From assembly GCA_013368315.1 (NCBI GenBank), contig JAACJM010000029.1, positions 496,001-560,000 on the forward strand: 64,000 bases of DNA. Direction: 5' to 3'. The number at the start of each line of letters is the position of its first letter. The stretch's first letter is position 1. The notes beneath the pieces were generated by a model. The model saw nothing but the letters and a program-made list of their open reading frames with translations, was not told the DNA's origin and did no database searches. Source of the stretch: Tetrapyrgos nigripes (Eukaryota; Basidiomycota; Agaricomycetes; Agaricales; Campanellaceae). Positions 10,755-20,963 of the stretch are shown one piece after another. Position numbers and translations under genes: made by a program.

Positions 10755-11426
10755 ATGATGAGAATGGCAGCCTCTAGTGATGTCAATGATGGAAGGGTGA
10801 AAGACTTGGCTGAGAGGATCAAACAGAATACTATGATCTTAGCTAGCTTAGCCAAGTTAATGATGAATCAACAAACTGGTGGATCTAGGCCTAACTCTAA
10901 CAGTGGGAGTTTCAATAACAATCAAGGGTATTCCTCTAACACAGGATACTTGAATCCACTGCGTTTAGGGCTGAACTCGAATCAAGCAACTAGTGGAAGG
11001 AAGTGTTTCTTCTGTGATAGCCCAGATCATATGGCGCCATATTGCGATGTTCAACAAGAGTACTTTGATAAGAAATGGCTTATCAGAAAAGAACAAGGAA
11101 AAGTATGCCTTAGAGATGGCAGCTTTATCTCTCAGAGCTTTGAAGAAGACACTGAATCAAAGGCTCAGAAGATTGAAAAGATTGCTAAAGAGAAGGGTTG
11201 GGATAAGAAGAAAGTAATGTTTGCTTCCATAGAAGAAATGGAAGACATTTACAGGGAAACATCCGCTAATTTCAGTACCTTCATGGGTAAGATAAACACC
11301 ATGATGTCTTCACTAGATCAACATCATTGTGATCTAGAAGAAAAGCAGGAAATGGCGGAGTCACAGAGAAAAGATGAGATGGGCCTCATTAGAAAATCAT
11401 TGGAACAACTAGTGTCGGGAAACTAA
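10755..11426 (+). pseudogene. Outer element gag C-terminus with CCHC zinc knuckle
   Basis: A 223-codon frame holds one classical nucleocapsid knuckle, CFFCDSPDHMAPYC (C-x2-C-x4-H-x4-C), about 80 residues in. An Asn/Gly/Ser-rich linker precedes it and a charged helical tail follows (KIEKIAKEKGWDKKKVMF). The knuckle binds retrotransposon RNA during packaging. It lies downstream of the capsid part and upstream of the protease in the normal gag-pol order. The intervening and following stretches contain frameshifts. Confidence 0.7.
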
Positions 11427-12103
11427 GAGCTCTGAGGATAGGGTCTGGGCAAGATGATACAACATCACAGTTTGTAACCTGAAAAGAAAAGGCCCTTGAG
11501 GAGAAAGCTACTTGATTAAAGCCAGTGGTAGAGGTACCTACAATTCTGAAATGAGGAGGAAAGAATGGAACTTATGTCCCTCCACAGAAAAGAAATGATG
11601 AAGGCTCAGAAACAGCAGATTCACTGCCAGAAAAGAGTTCAAGCATGGAAGAAAGTATCACCAATAGAAGTACAACTGGCAGTAGACCATTTGATAGGAA
11701 TATACCTGTTAATCAGGAAAAGTTGGCTGGTCCCAACACATCTGAAACGCCAAAATCTGTCAAAAAGTCTACAACCACCAGAGTACCTCCCAAGGAGAAA
11801 CAAAAGATGCATCCTTTCTTAGAAGGTGTAACAGACTCTAGGGAACCAATGTTGTTAACTGGAGTTGAAGAGAGAGTGGTGGACAAGATCATGCGAGGAG
11901 AAATTTCCTTACAAACAATGGAAGTAGTGGCGATTGCGCCAGCAGTGAAAAGACTGTTGAAGAGAAGGATGAACATCTTGAATGTGAAACCTAGAGTATG
12001 GTGAAGGCCTGTTCAAACCCATAAACAAGCAGTTGTAGGAGGAAACTTAGAGTCTGAAGAGGAGGAAGTATATTTTGCCTTAGAAGATCTAGAGCAGCCT
12101 GCA
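11427..12103 (+). pseudogene. Gag-protease linker of the outer element
   Basis: Open fragments (notably 11645-12004, with KEKQKMHPFLEGVTDSREPM) continue a charged linker between the nucleocapsid and the protease. It has no recognisable domain. I assign it to the polyprotein from position only. Confidence 0.4.
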
Positions 12104-12532
12104 ATGGAGGTCTTTGTTCAAGGTAGAGGCAGATTACTGCCAAATTCAATTGTACATAGAGACTCAGTGGAACAATTCTTGAAACACAGACCAGAGGAAA
12201 GAGACAAGAAGATTGTTATAGCGGCTAGACTGTCAGACGAACTTAGAGTCACTTATCCCGTTATCAATGGATCTGGTCAGCTAGTAGAGTGTATTATGGA
12301 TAACGGATCGCAGATAGTGTTAATGAATACTAGCGTAGCAGCTGGTTTACAACTAGCCTGGGATCCAGACCTAGTCATTCATATGGAAAGTGCAAATGGC
12401 ACTATCACACCTAAAGGATTAGCTAGGAATGTACCATTCAAGTTTGGCGACATAAAGTCTATCTACAAGTACATATCATGGATGATTGTCTGTATCAAGT
12501 GCTCATATGGAGACCATTTGATGTATATGTGA
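12104..12532 (+). pseudogene. Outer element aspartic protease
   Basis: A 142-codon frame with the retropepsin-like core CIMDNGSQIVLMNTSVA about 65 residues in. The usual D-S/T-G is D-N-G here. A D-x-G-S-Q-I-V form is familiar from basidiomycete gypsy elements, but Asn at the second position may reflect decay. The frame ends early, and the following 300 bp are only partly readable. Confidence 0.6.
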
Positions 12533-12821
12533 AATGGCAGTGAACAATACCAAAGATGGGAATCAGTTCATTACACTCCAGGATCCTAACTCAGAGACCA
12601 GGTGTTTTGCCTCCTCCAGCAAAGTGGTTTGTAGATAAGGACATGGGCAATGAAGTCCCCATATCTGCTGAAGAAGATGAAGGTGTAAAGGATGGAAAAC
12701 ATGGAGAAGAAAACAAGGAAGCAAACCCTGAATCTACAAATTTTCAAGGGTCCTTGATGAACTGTTAGAATTACAGGGAGAGGTAGCCCTTTCCTTTGAA
12801 ATAAATGATAAGGACAAAATT

Positions 12822-14143
12822 GTGATTAGCAGATTCACTGTAGTGAGAGACAGAGGCTTCACTAAGAATGGAATTAGTGAAGCATATGTGTTTGCTTCTT
12901 ACAATGGGATTAAAGAGAAAGATAAGAAGGCAAGCCAATTACTACAACAGTATAGAGCTCAAAAACATTCTAAAAACCCTACAGTGGTTAACGCCAATAT
13001 GTTCACAGCTCAAGCATCGTCTCTGAACTGTGATGCAGAGGGCACACAAACTAGCAGTAATCAGGGTGAAGAAACAGAAAGTGTGTTTGGTAAATACAAG
13101 TCAGTAGCGAATAAAGTAAAACCAGTTAAAACAGAGTTACCACCAGAATTCAGGATTACTAGGAACATAACCAGCAATCCATTAAAGGACATGCCTGAGT
13201 CTGAGTTACCTACTAACCTGTCAGAATTCACTCCTGGCAAATGCTACACTCAAGAAAGGAAGGAAATAATTGATCAAAACCATCCTGAAGGCTTTCTTTT
13301 GCCAGAAGAAAGGAAAATGTTGCACATGCTAATGAAGTTGCAAGAACCTGGCTTTGTGTGGAAAACAGAAGAAGCTGGGAACTTCAAAGTTGAATTCTTC
13401 CTGCTGATTAAACTAGCAGTGACCCCACACATTCCTTGGGTGGAAAAGAATTATCCTATACCACCAGGAAAGTATGAGGAAATCTGTGAGCTTATAAAAG
13501 AGAAGATTACAGCAGGTACTTACAAGCCATGTAATGGAGCTATAGAGGCAAATGGTTTTGTGTACTCAAGAAAGATGGTAAAGTCAGGATTGTGCATAGT
13601 CTTGAACCTCTCAATAAAGTGATGATTCAACATTCTGGAGTACTGCCAGCAACTGCTGACATCGCCAGAGAATTTATGGGTAGAGCTTGCCTGGGGACGC
13701 TAGATATCTTTGTCAGATACGACCATCGATACATAGACGAGTCTTCCCAAGATATGACAGCTTTCCAAACACCTTTTGGTCTACATAGGTTAGTAAAACT
13801 ACCTATGGGTTGGACTAACTTGGTGCCCATTTTTCATGATGTTACTTATATTTTGAAAGAAGAAATGCCACAAGTCACTATTCCATACGTAGATGACGTA
13901 CTGCTAAAAGGACCTGCATCACGATATGAAACATCTGATGGTGGTTATGAGACTATTCCTGAAAATCCAGGCATACACGTTTTTGTTTGGGAACACCTTC
14001 AAAATGTGAACAGAATAGTTCAGAGAATGAAGTACGCTGGTGGCACATTCTCAGGAAAAAAAACATTTATTTGCAATCCTGAGCGACAATTAGTAGACCA
14101 TAAGTGTACTTATGAAGTTGAGAACCTGACGAGAAAACAGTAG
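12822..14143 (+). pseudogene. Outer element reverse transcriptase
   Basis: Two overlapping frames (12822-13622 and 13592-14143) are joined by a frameshift. The first carries the linker and RT fingers (YPIPPGKYEEICELIKEKI). The second has the palm, with FQTPFGLHRLVKLPMGWTN and the catalytic YVDD box in IPYVDDVLLKGP. The conserved LD of motif A is followed by a substituted segment (LDIFVRYDHR). Thumb-like sequence (PKDLSELRSFLGTAG) continues past 14143 in another frame, with a probable TGG-to-TGA stop near 14272. YVDD rather than YLDD and the D-x-G-S-Q protease place it in a different gypsy lineage from the other elements here. Confidence 0.75.
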
Positions 14144-14404
14144 AAGTAATTAGGCAGTGGCCAGAACCTAAGGATCTATCTGAACTTAGGAGTTTCCTGG
14201 GCACAGCTGGGATCTTGAGAGTATATGTGAAGGATTATGCAGAGATTGCTGGACTTACTAAAAATGTGCCTTGACAGTGGACTGGTGTAGAACAGACTGT
14301 TTGACAAAGTTAAAGTAGCAATTACAATAGCACCACTGCTAAAAGCTGTTAAGTATGATCATGCAAAAGGAATTTGCTTATCAGTAGATACATCCTATAA
14401 AGCA

Positions 14405-14728
14405 ATGGGGTATTATCTCTTTCAAGAAGATGAACTGGATCCTAAGAAGAAGAATTATCTCTACTTCAGATCTGTGCATCTAAATGATCGGGAAGCACAA
14501 TTCTCACAACCAAAGAGAGAGCTATACAGCCTTAAACTAGTGCTAGAAGACTCTTTCTATTATACTTATGGTTGTAGGGATCTTACTGTCTTCACAGACG
14601 CCAGTTACATCAAAGGGATACTGGATAATCTAAGTTTAGGTCCAAACACAACTATCAATCGCTGGATCGAAGACATAAGAAAATACCAGTTTGAACTTGT
14701 ACATGTGAAAGAGAAACTCATATACTAG
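14405..14728 (+). pseudogene. Outer element RNase H
   Basis: A 107-codon frame aligns in order with the gypsy RNase H: REAQFSQPKRELYSLKLVLE, then LTVFTDASYIKGIL, which holds the TD of the active site. Upstream sequence at 14340-14404 (VKYDHAKGICLSVDTS) supplies the first strand. It is followed at once by MDGLSRRP, the usual linker before integrase, separated by a TAG. Confidence 0.7.
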
Positions 14729-16649
14729 TGGATGGTTTGTCAAGGAGACCCTCTTCAGAATGTTCAGAAATACCCAGAGCCCAAGCAAAAGTCGAAGAAG
14801 ACAAAATGGATGAGGACGATGGAGTACCTTTGCGTTTTAGAATGGGTCCAGATGAGACAGAAGCACTGCTAGAATTTGAGGATTTCAAACACCTTATTGA
14901 CCATAGGGGTGGCTACTTGAATAGTGTGGCCATAGGGATAGAAGATCTCCAAGATGATATACAAGAAGTTCTAGACGAAGAAAGAGTGTTAACAAAAGTT
15001 AGACAAAGACTGGCAGAATCTGTAGGAGTTACAACAATTGAAAGTGAGACTGCCAAAATGGTCTATAGTCAAATTTCTCAAGTCTTTGTAGCACCACCAG
15101 ATAGTGCTGGGTGGGCAGAAAGACATCCTTACCACGAGAATCATAGATCTATCGAAGCTAAAGATTTGGATTCGATAATACCACTAGTAAAGGAATACTT
15201 GACTGAACTGCCAGAAGCAAGCCTAAAAAGTCTAACCGCTAAAAGAAAGAGGAAAGTTATAAAGAAGGCTAAGCAGTTCTTTATAGATGAGGAAGGCAGG
15301 TTGTATTGTAAAAATGCAGAAATGCACAGTCAACACCTTCTGTATGTGCCAAAAGAAAGGAGGATGTTTATGATGCACTCAGCACATGATCACCTAGGCC
15401 ATAAAGGGGTCTATGCGACTGAGGCAATAATAGCTAAACATTTTTGGTGGCTGGACATGGAAAGCATTGTCCAATGGTTTGTGTCAACTTGTGTGGAATG
15501 TCAAGCCTGCCAGTTGAGACTACCAAAGATACTGCCAATCTTAACACATATGCCATCCTTATTCCAGAAAGTACATGTAGACGTCTTTAAAGTATCTCCA
15601 GCTAGCAATGGTTGTAAGAATGTGGTACATGGTCGTTGTGCCTTATCAAGATGGTCAGAAGGACATCCTCTAAAGCATGATACCACCAGAGCCACAGCTG
15701 AATGGTTCTTTGAAGATATTATATGCAGATGGGGAGTCCCTGAAGAAGTTGTTACAGACAACACTCCTTAGATGAAGGCAGTACTTCAATGGCTAGAAGA
15801 TAAGTATGGCATTAGAGGTATTACTATCTCTGCATACAATTCTCAAGCTAATGGTGTAATTGAATGGGCTCACTTTGACATAAGGCAAGTGCTAGTTAAA
15901 GCAACTGGTGGTGACCTATCTAAATGGTTTCGGTTCTTGAAACCAGTTACACCCAGAAAAGGCTTAGGCTGTTCGCTGTATTTCATAGCATTGGGGGCAG
16001 AACCTATACTACCATTCGACATTGTCGAATCTACTTGGTTAGTTAAACTACCAGACAGGATTCTCACTACAGAAGAGTTGGTGGGTTATAGAGCCCAAGC
16101 TTTGGTGAAACACCATATTCATGTAGAAGACATGATTAGAAGAGTGAATGAACAGAAAAGAGTGGAATTAAAATGCTTCGAAAAGAAGTATAGAAGTGTG
16201 ATCAAAAATTGGGACTTTAAACCAGGAACACTAGTTCAAGTCTGTAACACTCATATAGAGAAAAGTCTAGACAAAAAGATGTACCCTAGGTACTTAGGGT
16301 GGAAATGGATGGAACAGTGCTACGAGAAAAAGTGGCAGTGTTCAGAGTCCTACCTCATCAAGTGAGATACGAACCCATTGAACTACCCCCTAACATTTAT
16401 GAACTTATTGATTTGGATGCTGAACAACTCTGTAAAATGATGAACAATGAAGAAGTGCCAGAAGAGTCATGGACACCTGGCAAAGACTACATCTTTGATC
16501 TCATGCATAGCTTAAGAACTCTGCAATATGATTCTAACAATGAGTTAGTTGAAATCGGAGATCTGGAAGAGGATTCTGAAAAAGAGTTAGCTCAGCCTAA
16601 CTTAGATACTGGTGGTCCTTGTACCAGATCTAAAGTAAAGAGGAAGTGA
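14728..16649 (+). pseudogene. Outer element integrase and C-terminal tail
   Basis: Frames 14728-15771, 15772-16365 and 16299-16649 form the integrase. The HHCC finger is HSAHDHLGHKG...CVECQAC. The catalytic residues appear in VDVFKVSP (first D), VVTDNTP (second D) and YNSQANGVIEW (E). A TAG at 15769-15771 follows the second D motif (DNTP instead of the usual DNGP). The last frame is acidic and ends GPCTRSKVKRK. No chromodomain is evident. All parts are plus strand and in normal order, so the outer element's pol ends about 10.4 kb before its polypurine tract. Confidence 0.75.
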
Positions 16650-16753
16650 GAAGAAAAATCTCCCCCTTTCCACAGTGGGTGGTGTTAGTTGAACACAAGC
16701 AATTGACTTGTATAGATATGAAATGTTACTGACACTGTGAAAAGGAGGAGGAC

Positions 16754-16840
16754 GCAAGTTCTCAGATTTGAACCAAGGACAGCAGGGGTAAAGGATTAAA
16801 TCCAATTATCTCCACAGTGTTACCACTACACCAAACTTGC
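16754..16840 (-). tRNA. tRNA-like sequence (possible tRNA pseudogene or SINE head)
   Basis: Read on the minus strand, GCAAGTT at the 5' end can pair with AACTTGC at the 3' end (7 bp). A D-arm with perfect 4-bp stem GTGT/ACAC encloses AGTGGTA, and TGGTGTAGTGG fits the polymerase III A box. GGTTCAAATCT fits the B box, with a T-stem closed partly by G-T pairs. A TTTT run lies about 14 bp downstream. The 38 nt between the D and T arms are too long for a plain anticodon arm and do not fold into an obvious stem, so an intron or decay must be assumed and I assign no anticodon. It lies between integrase and cargo gene A of the outer element. Confidence 0.45.
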
Positions 16841-17760
16841 CTATGTTCTACAAAATAGATCCATACCCATATACTGGTGGCTTACTGCCAAAACTAGAAC
16901 ATGACAATGGGTCAAAACAGTGGAGTGGATAAGCTTAATGCAGTAAACACGTATGGTTAACAAACTAGCAGTTACTCTTCAACTAGCAGTCGGTACAAGA
17001 CCATAACAAACTATCACAAAACCTTATGTCTCAACATGAGCATAGGATTATGTATGATGAGTGCTACTAGTGGTAAAACTTAGCAATGCATGAGTTATAG
17101 GAAAATAACCAAGTGCTTACTGACTAACCGAATATCTGGGCAACGTGTTTTCAGCCCAGGGCATATCCAAAAAGAATGAGTGCTCAGACTCTCTGGAAGT
17201 AAAGTTTTTGGCTCAAGGACTGTATAAGCTGAAAAGGGTGAAGCAGTGTATGCTGCCAGAAATGAAACAAATGAACTTACAAGTGGCTCATAGACTTTGC
17301 CACGTTGCGACTACAAGTGGTCCTAGCTGCCAGTCGAATGTCGTATTTGAACCAAGGGTGATGCTTGACATATAAGACAGTATCACTGAGAGTTCGCTTC
17401 AACACCAGGGTATGAGACTGTCCTTTAATCTTGACCTCTTTACAGTAAGATGGACAAAGGAGAAAATGAGACCAATGGCCAAGGGTGCAGTACATGCAGC
17501 AGACCATAACACCTTTGATGGAATAAAAAGAGTAATAAGATCTATGAAAACCTGAACCTTTTAAAGCCTTCGGAAGTAAAGAATGAGATCTCAGATCTAA
17601 TAAAGTCAGTTTTGTGTTTTAGCGGTTAACTCTGTACCGCTAAGAGACAAATGGGGATGAACACAAATGACAACTTTAATTGCATAAGTACTAAAGAACA
17701 TAGACAAGTCTACAAGAACAGTTTAACTATCTACGTAACTATCAACATACAAACTTAGTA
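16841..17760. other. Spacer between pol and cargo gene A
   Basis: No feature I can support firmly. A minus-strand frame at 17277-17507 is mildly protein-like (LYVKHHPWFKYDIRLAA) and could be a remnant exon. Its GGTTCAAAT string resembles a B box but has no A box or acceptor pairing. Confidence 0.3.
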
Positions 17761-20399
17761 CTAATTGGCAGAAGAGGATGCTAGGGTCTCAACTGGAATA
17801 ACAGAGCCAGAACCATTTTTACTGTTAGGAGACAAACCATTAAGGGCCTCTTTGGCGGTAGCATCTTTTTCTTTGAGTTCAGTACGTGCCAGTTTGGCAT
17901 TGATCATGGACACAAGATTGTTGTAGACACCATGATAGTGGCTAGCAAGGAAATGCATCTGGTGACCCACAGAAAGCAGCTTGTTGCGAAGGAAGTTCTG
18001 AAGCATGTTGAGAGACTCTTCAGGGAGTTTCTGGTATTCCAGGAAGGTCCCAATGTTGGTCTTGCGCAATAGATCCTCTGGCAATAAAGTCAGTAAAGGG
18101 GAAAAATAATAGAGGAAAATGTAATCAACACAAACTTACCATCAGTAGGTGGGTTGAAGTTGTTCACTGAACCAGTGAAGGTTCACATCTTCTTGCTACA
18201 AGCAACTTCTTCCTGGCAGTTAGCCTCTGCCTTACAAAGATAGTTAGTCAGCTTTAAGGTACTCTCTAGAAGAGGTATCAATGCCCTCAACCAAGGAATA
18301 ATGGAGACATACAGTGGTGGCATGAGTGGTGACGCTGTGAGAACTACCAGTAGCACTGGCGGGAGTCTTCTGACATGAATTGGTGGTTAGGAAAAACTGG
18401 CAACAAAGTAAGAAAAGAGATTGCTCACAGTCACCTTAGAGATTTTGGGCAAATCTTTCAAGCTCTTAGGAGTCTGGCTTGGAGCATGAGCTGAAGCAGT
18501 AAGCCCAGCTTCTCTCATCTGGCAGTAAAGTAAGCATTAGTAGGTCAAAACTCAGTAGGATAAAACTAGTAGTAAACATACCACAATGTCTTCCGTGGGC
18601 TCAGTAACAATCTCGACCTCGGACTCACTGTCTTCAACAATGGGGTCAATCAATGAACCTTATGCTTCATCAGTAAAACGGCAAATCAACTTTCTCCGGC
18701 TTTTAGGTCCTTTTGGTGCCTTTTTCCGACAATCGCTTTTGATCGGCTTTTCTCCTGGGACTTTTTTCATCCTTTCGCTTTTTTCAATCAGCTTTTATCG
18801 CCTTTCGCTTTTTTGTACCCAGTGAAAGCTTTTCACCAGCTTCCGCAGCTGCTTTTTTTGGAAGCAGTCAACTACATCTATACTCAGTATTAGTTCCTGT
18901 GTGTAGTATGTATTATTTTAAGTAGCTCTCCTAGAAGTTGGTCCAGCCTCTCTCACATGCTGGAGAGCTCAGATTGGAGGTCTACCTTCTCTGTATACAG
19001 CTGGCAGTATCTGGCGAGTGCGCGTCTCGCATTTCCAAAATTCTTCAAGTTCCATTCGAACTCCGCTGCTATACAGTACCAAGCCACATTACATCAGCCA
19101 TGTTGGTCCATCGTCGTCGTTTGGCCCTTGGCAATGCATGTATTTGTCTGGCCTCAACATTCTTGACCCCTCAAGTACTACATACTAAAGAATTCAAGTC
19201 TCCTCCACCAAAGGCCCTTCTTCAAGCTCCTCAAGTCCCTTGGATTATAGCAACACTTCAAGCATACAACATCTTGAGTAACCTTCGCATATGTATTCAG
19301 TGAAAATGAACGAGGAAGACAGTGATCGTACGGGGATATCTCGAGCAGTGTGTCTCTTGTACTTTCACTGGTTTTTCATCTTCATTATTGATTTTATTTG
19401 CTCAGAAAAACCATCTGGTAACAGATAGCACGCTACTGGGATACTTCCTGTCTTTCTCCTGACCGGTTGCACTTGTATGGTAACTATGCCTGATACTTTA
19501 TCATCACTGTTGCTGACTAGTCTTTTCAGCACTCAATCTACGAAAATTTTACGGACAACGTTTTCAGTTCAGCCAGTTTGCTCGCCTTTGTACGCCGGGT
19601 ATTCCGAATGTAGGAGTGGGCTAGAGAATGACGGCCATAGGGACGAGGCAATGTCTAGGATGACGCGTGATGAGAGTGGGCAGCATGACACTAGGATACT
19701 ATTCTCAAGTATACTAGAAGAACAATCTGTAAATATCTATAATCCATGTGTGCGCATGTACAAAAAAGGCAGTCCACCTGCCGCTAGAATACAGCTTTTC
19801 GCTCTGCTCTCTTTGCTTTAGTCTGTAACTTTTTGGAACTTTTGTCGACCTTTTGGCTCTCAGAGACATCACTTGTGAAAGTATTTGATACTTTGAAAAG
19901 CGATGGGGCCTGTGTTTTGAAAGCCAACCGCTTACCGGAAAAAGTTGCTGAAAAGTCAGGAAAAGCGGGTTTGCCGTTTTACTGATGTTGCCCTTGCCAA
20001 TACGAATCATACCTGGTTCAACAGGAGGATGACTGCCTTGACACACCTTTAGAAGGGCATCAGCAAAGTTGGTAATCTTGTCAAGGCAGTGCAGCTTGTT
20101 CTTGTCAATCTGGTACTAATCAACATACATTTTGATGCTTTCAGCATGACAAGAGTTGTTCTTGCAGAACTCCTTGATGTTGAAATGCTCGGACTAGAAG
20201 AAACCACTAGTTAGTAAAGTTCACTTAGATTGAGAGTGCCAGTACAAACCAAAGTGTCACCATAGGATTGAAGAGCAGTGACCATTAAGGCCCCTGGGTT
20301 CTTCATGCCACCTACAGCAGCAGTGTTGTCATGAGCCTTGGATACTTTAGCCATCCAGGCATCAACATTGAAGGTAGATGTAGTAGTGGTGGCAGACAT
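17761..20399 (-). pseudogene. Cargo gene A: antisense, multi-exon gene inside the outer retrotransposon
   Basis: Unrecognised family. It starts at ATG 20399 (MSATTTTSTFNVDAWMAKV). Exon 1 is 20399-20250. A 56-bp intron follows (GTTTGT...TCTAG, 20249-20194). Exon 2 begins at 20193 (SEHFNIKEFCKNNSCHAESI) and contains one TAG where TGG would be expected. Later coding stretches near 18665-18590 (LIDPIVEDSESEVEIVTEP), 18525-18440 and 18370-18130 (LKLTNYLCKAEANCQEEV, then a TGA) are separated by GT...AG introns of about 37-65 bp. The last exon, 18084-17761, encodes EDLLRKTNIGTFLEYQKLPE and ends ETLASSSAN. It opposes gag-pol and has its own TATA box. An inverted-repeat insertion splits it at 18668-19987. 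Intron borders are by eye; the premature stops say this copy is inactive. Confidence 0.5.
18668..19987. mobile_element. 1.3-kb insertion bounded by an 18-bp inverted repeat
   Basis: CATCAGTAAAACGGCAAA at 18668-18685 is found as its exact reverse complement at 19970-19987. Both sides are flanked by TT (18666-18667 and 19988-19989). The segment interrupts the coding stretch of cargo gene A. Both arms go on with similar but not alignable pyrimidine-rich sequence. Inside, plus-strand frames at 18938-19303 and 19477-19821 look moderately protein-like, but I recognise nothing. The superfamily is unknown; a 2-bp TT duplication would be unusual. Confidence 0.45.
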
Positions 20400-20470
20400 A
20401 GATAAAGAGATAGTGAAAAGACCAAATGAAAGGTTTTGTTCTGAAGTTTAAAGCAGCGAAATCCTTAGGT

Positions 20471-20481
20471 CTTTTATACTC
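20471..20481 (-). promoter_or_regulatory. TATA box of cargo gene A
   Basis: On the minus strand GAGTATAAAAG lies about 72 bp before the ATG at 20399. No other TATA-like element is nearby. It suggests the antisense gene has its own promoter rather than relying on the LTR. Confidence 0.5.
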
Positions 20482-20545
20482 AAAAATCTGGTGGTCCTAC
20501 TATGAAGGTACCTGATGACACGGTTTCATCGGGACGATGAAATTT

Positions 20546-20560
20546 TTTAGTTGGGGGGAG
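20546..20560 (+). promoter_or_regulatory. Internal second copy of the polypurine tract
   Basis: TTTAGTTGGGGGGAG at 20546-20560 is identical over 15 nt to 27009-27023, the tract that abuts the 3' LTR of the outer element. The flanks differ. It could be an internal priming site, or a scar of an older 3' end at which cargo was added. Confidence 0.5.
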
Positions 20561-20963
20561 GAGGTGTGTACCCTACACCCTACAAAGCCTCTAGAAATTA
20601 GGAATTTCAAATATGTGGAGGAACTTCAACATGTCATAAACAAGTAGAAGAAACTAGCAGTCTCAAATCAGAAAGCAGAAACATGTAGCTCTGAATTTGA
20701 AGCTAAAATTTGAATTGGCAGTTGAAAGATGGACACTTGGTGGAGCAAAAGTATGTACCAGTAGTTTCTAGCAGTTGACAAACAAGCTTGAAAGGAGTTG
20801 TACAAAAGAATCTAATGCCAGAACAGGTACCAAGAAAGTAGGGTATATTCAAAGACACAAGTATTCTACTGCTATGAGAACTAGTGGAAGGAAGAGTACA
20901 TAGATACAAGTCTACTTCTTATGACTATGATGGCTACATTTGCTACCAAATGTGCACTGTATA
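20561..20963. other. Unassigned spacer in the cargo region
   Basis: Begins GAGGTGTGTACCCTACACCC. Short plus-strand coding-like pieces occur (for example PLEIRNFKYVEELQHVIN) but are broken by stops, and I cannot define exons. It ends at the TA target of the Tc1 element. Confidence 0.2.

Noticed and set aside
17340..17360. Second tRNA-like B box (GGTTCAAAT on the minus strand)
   Set aside because: No A box at the right distance and no acceptor pairing; it fits better inside a protein-like frame.
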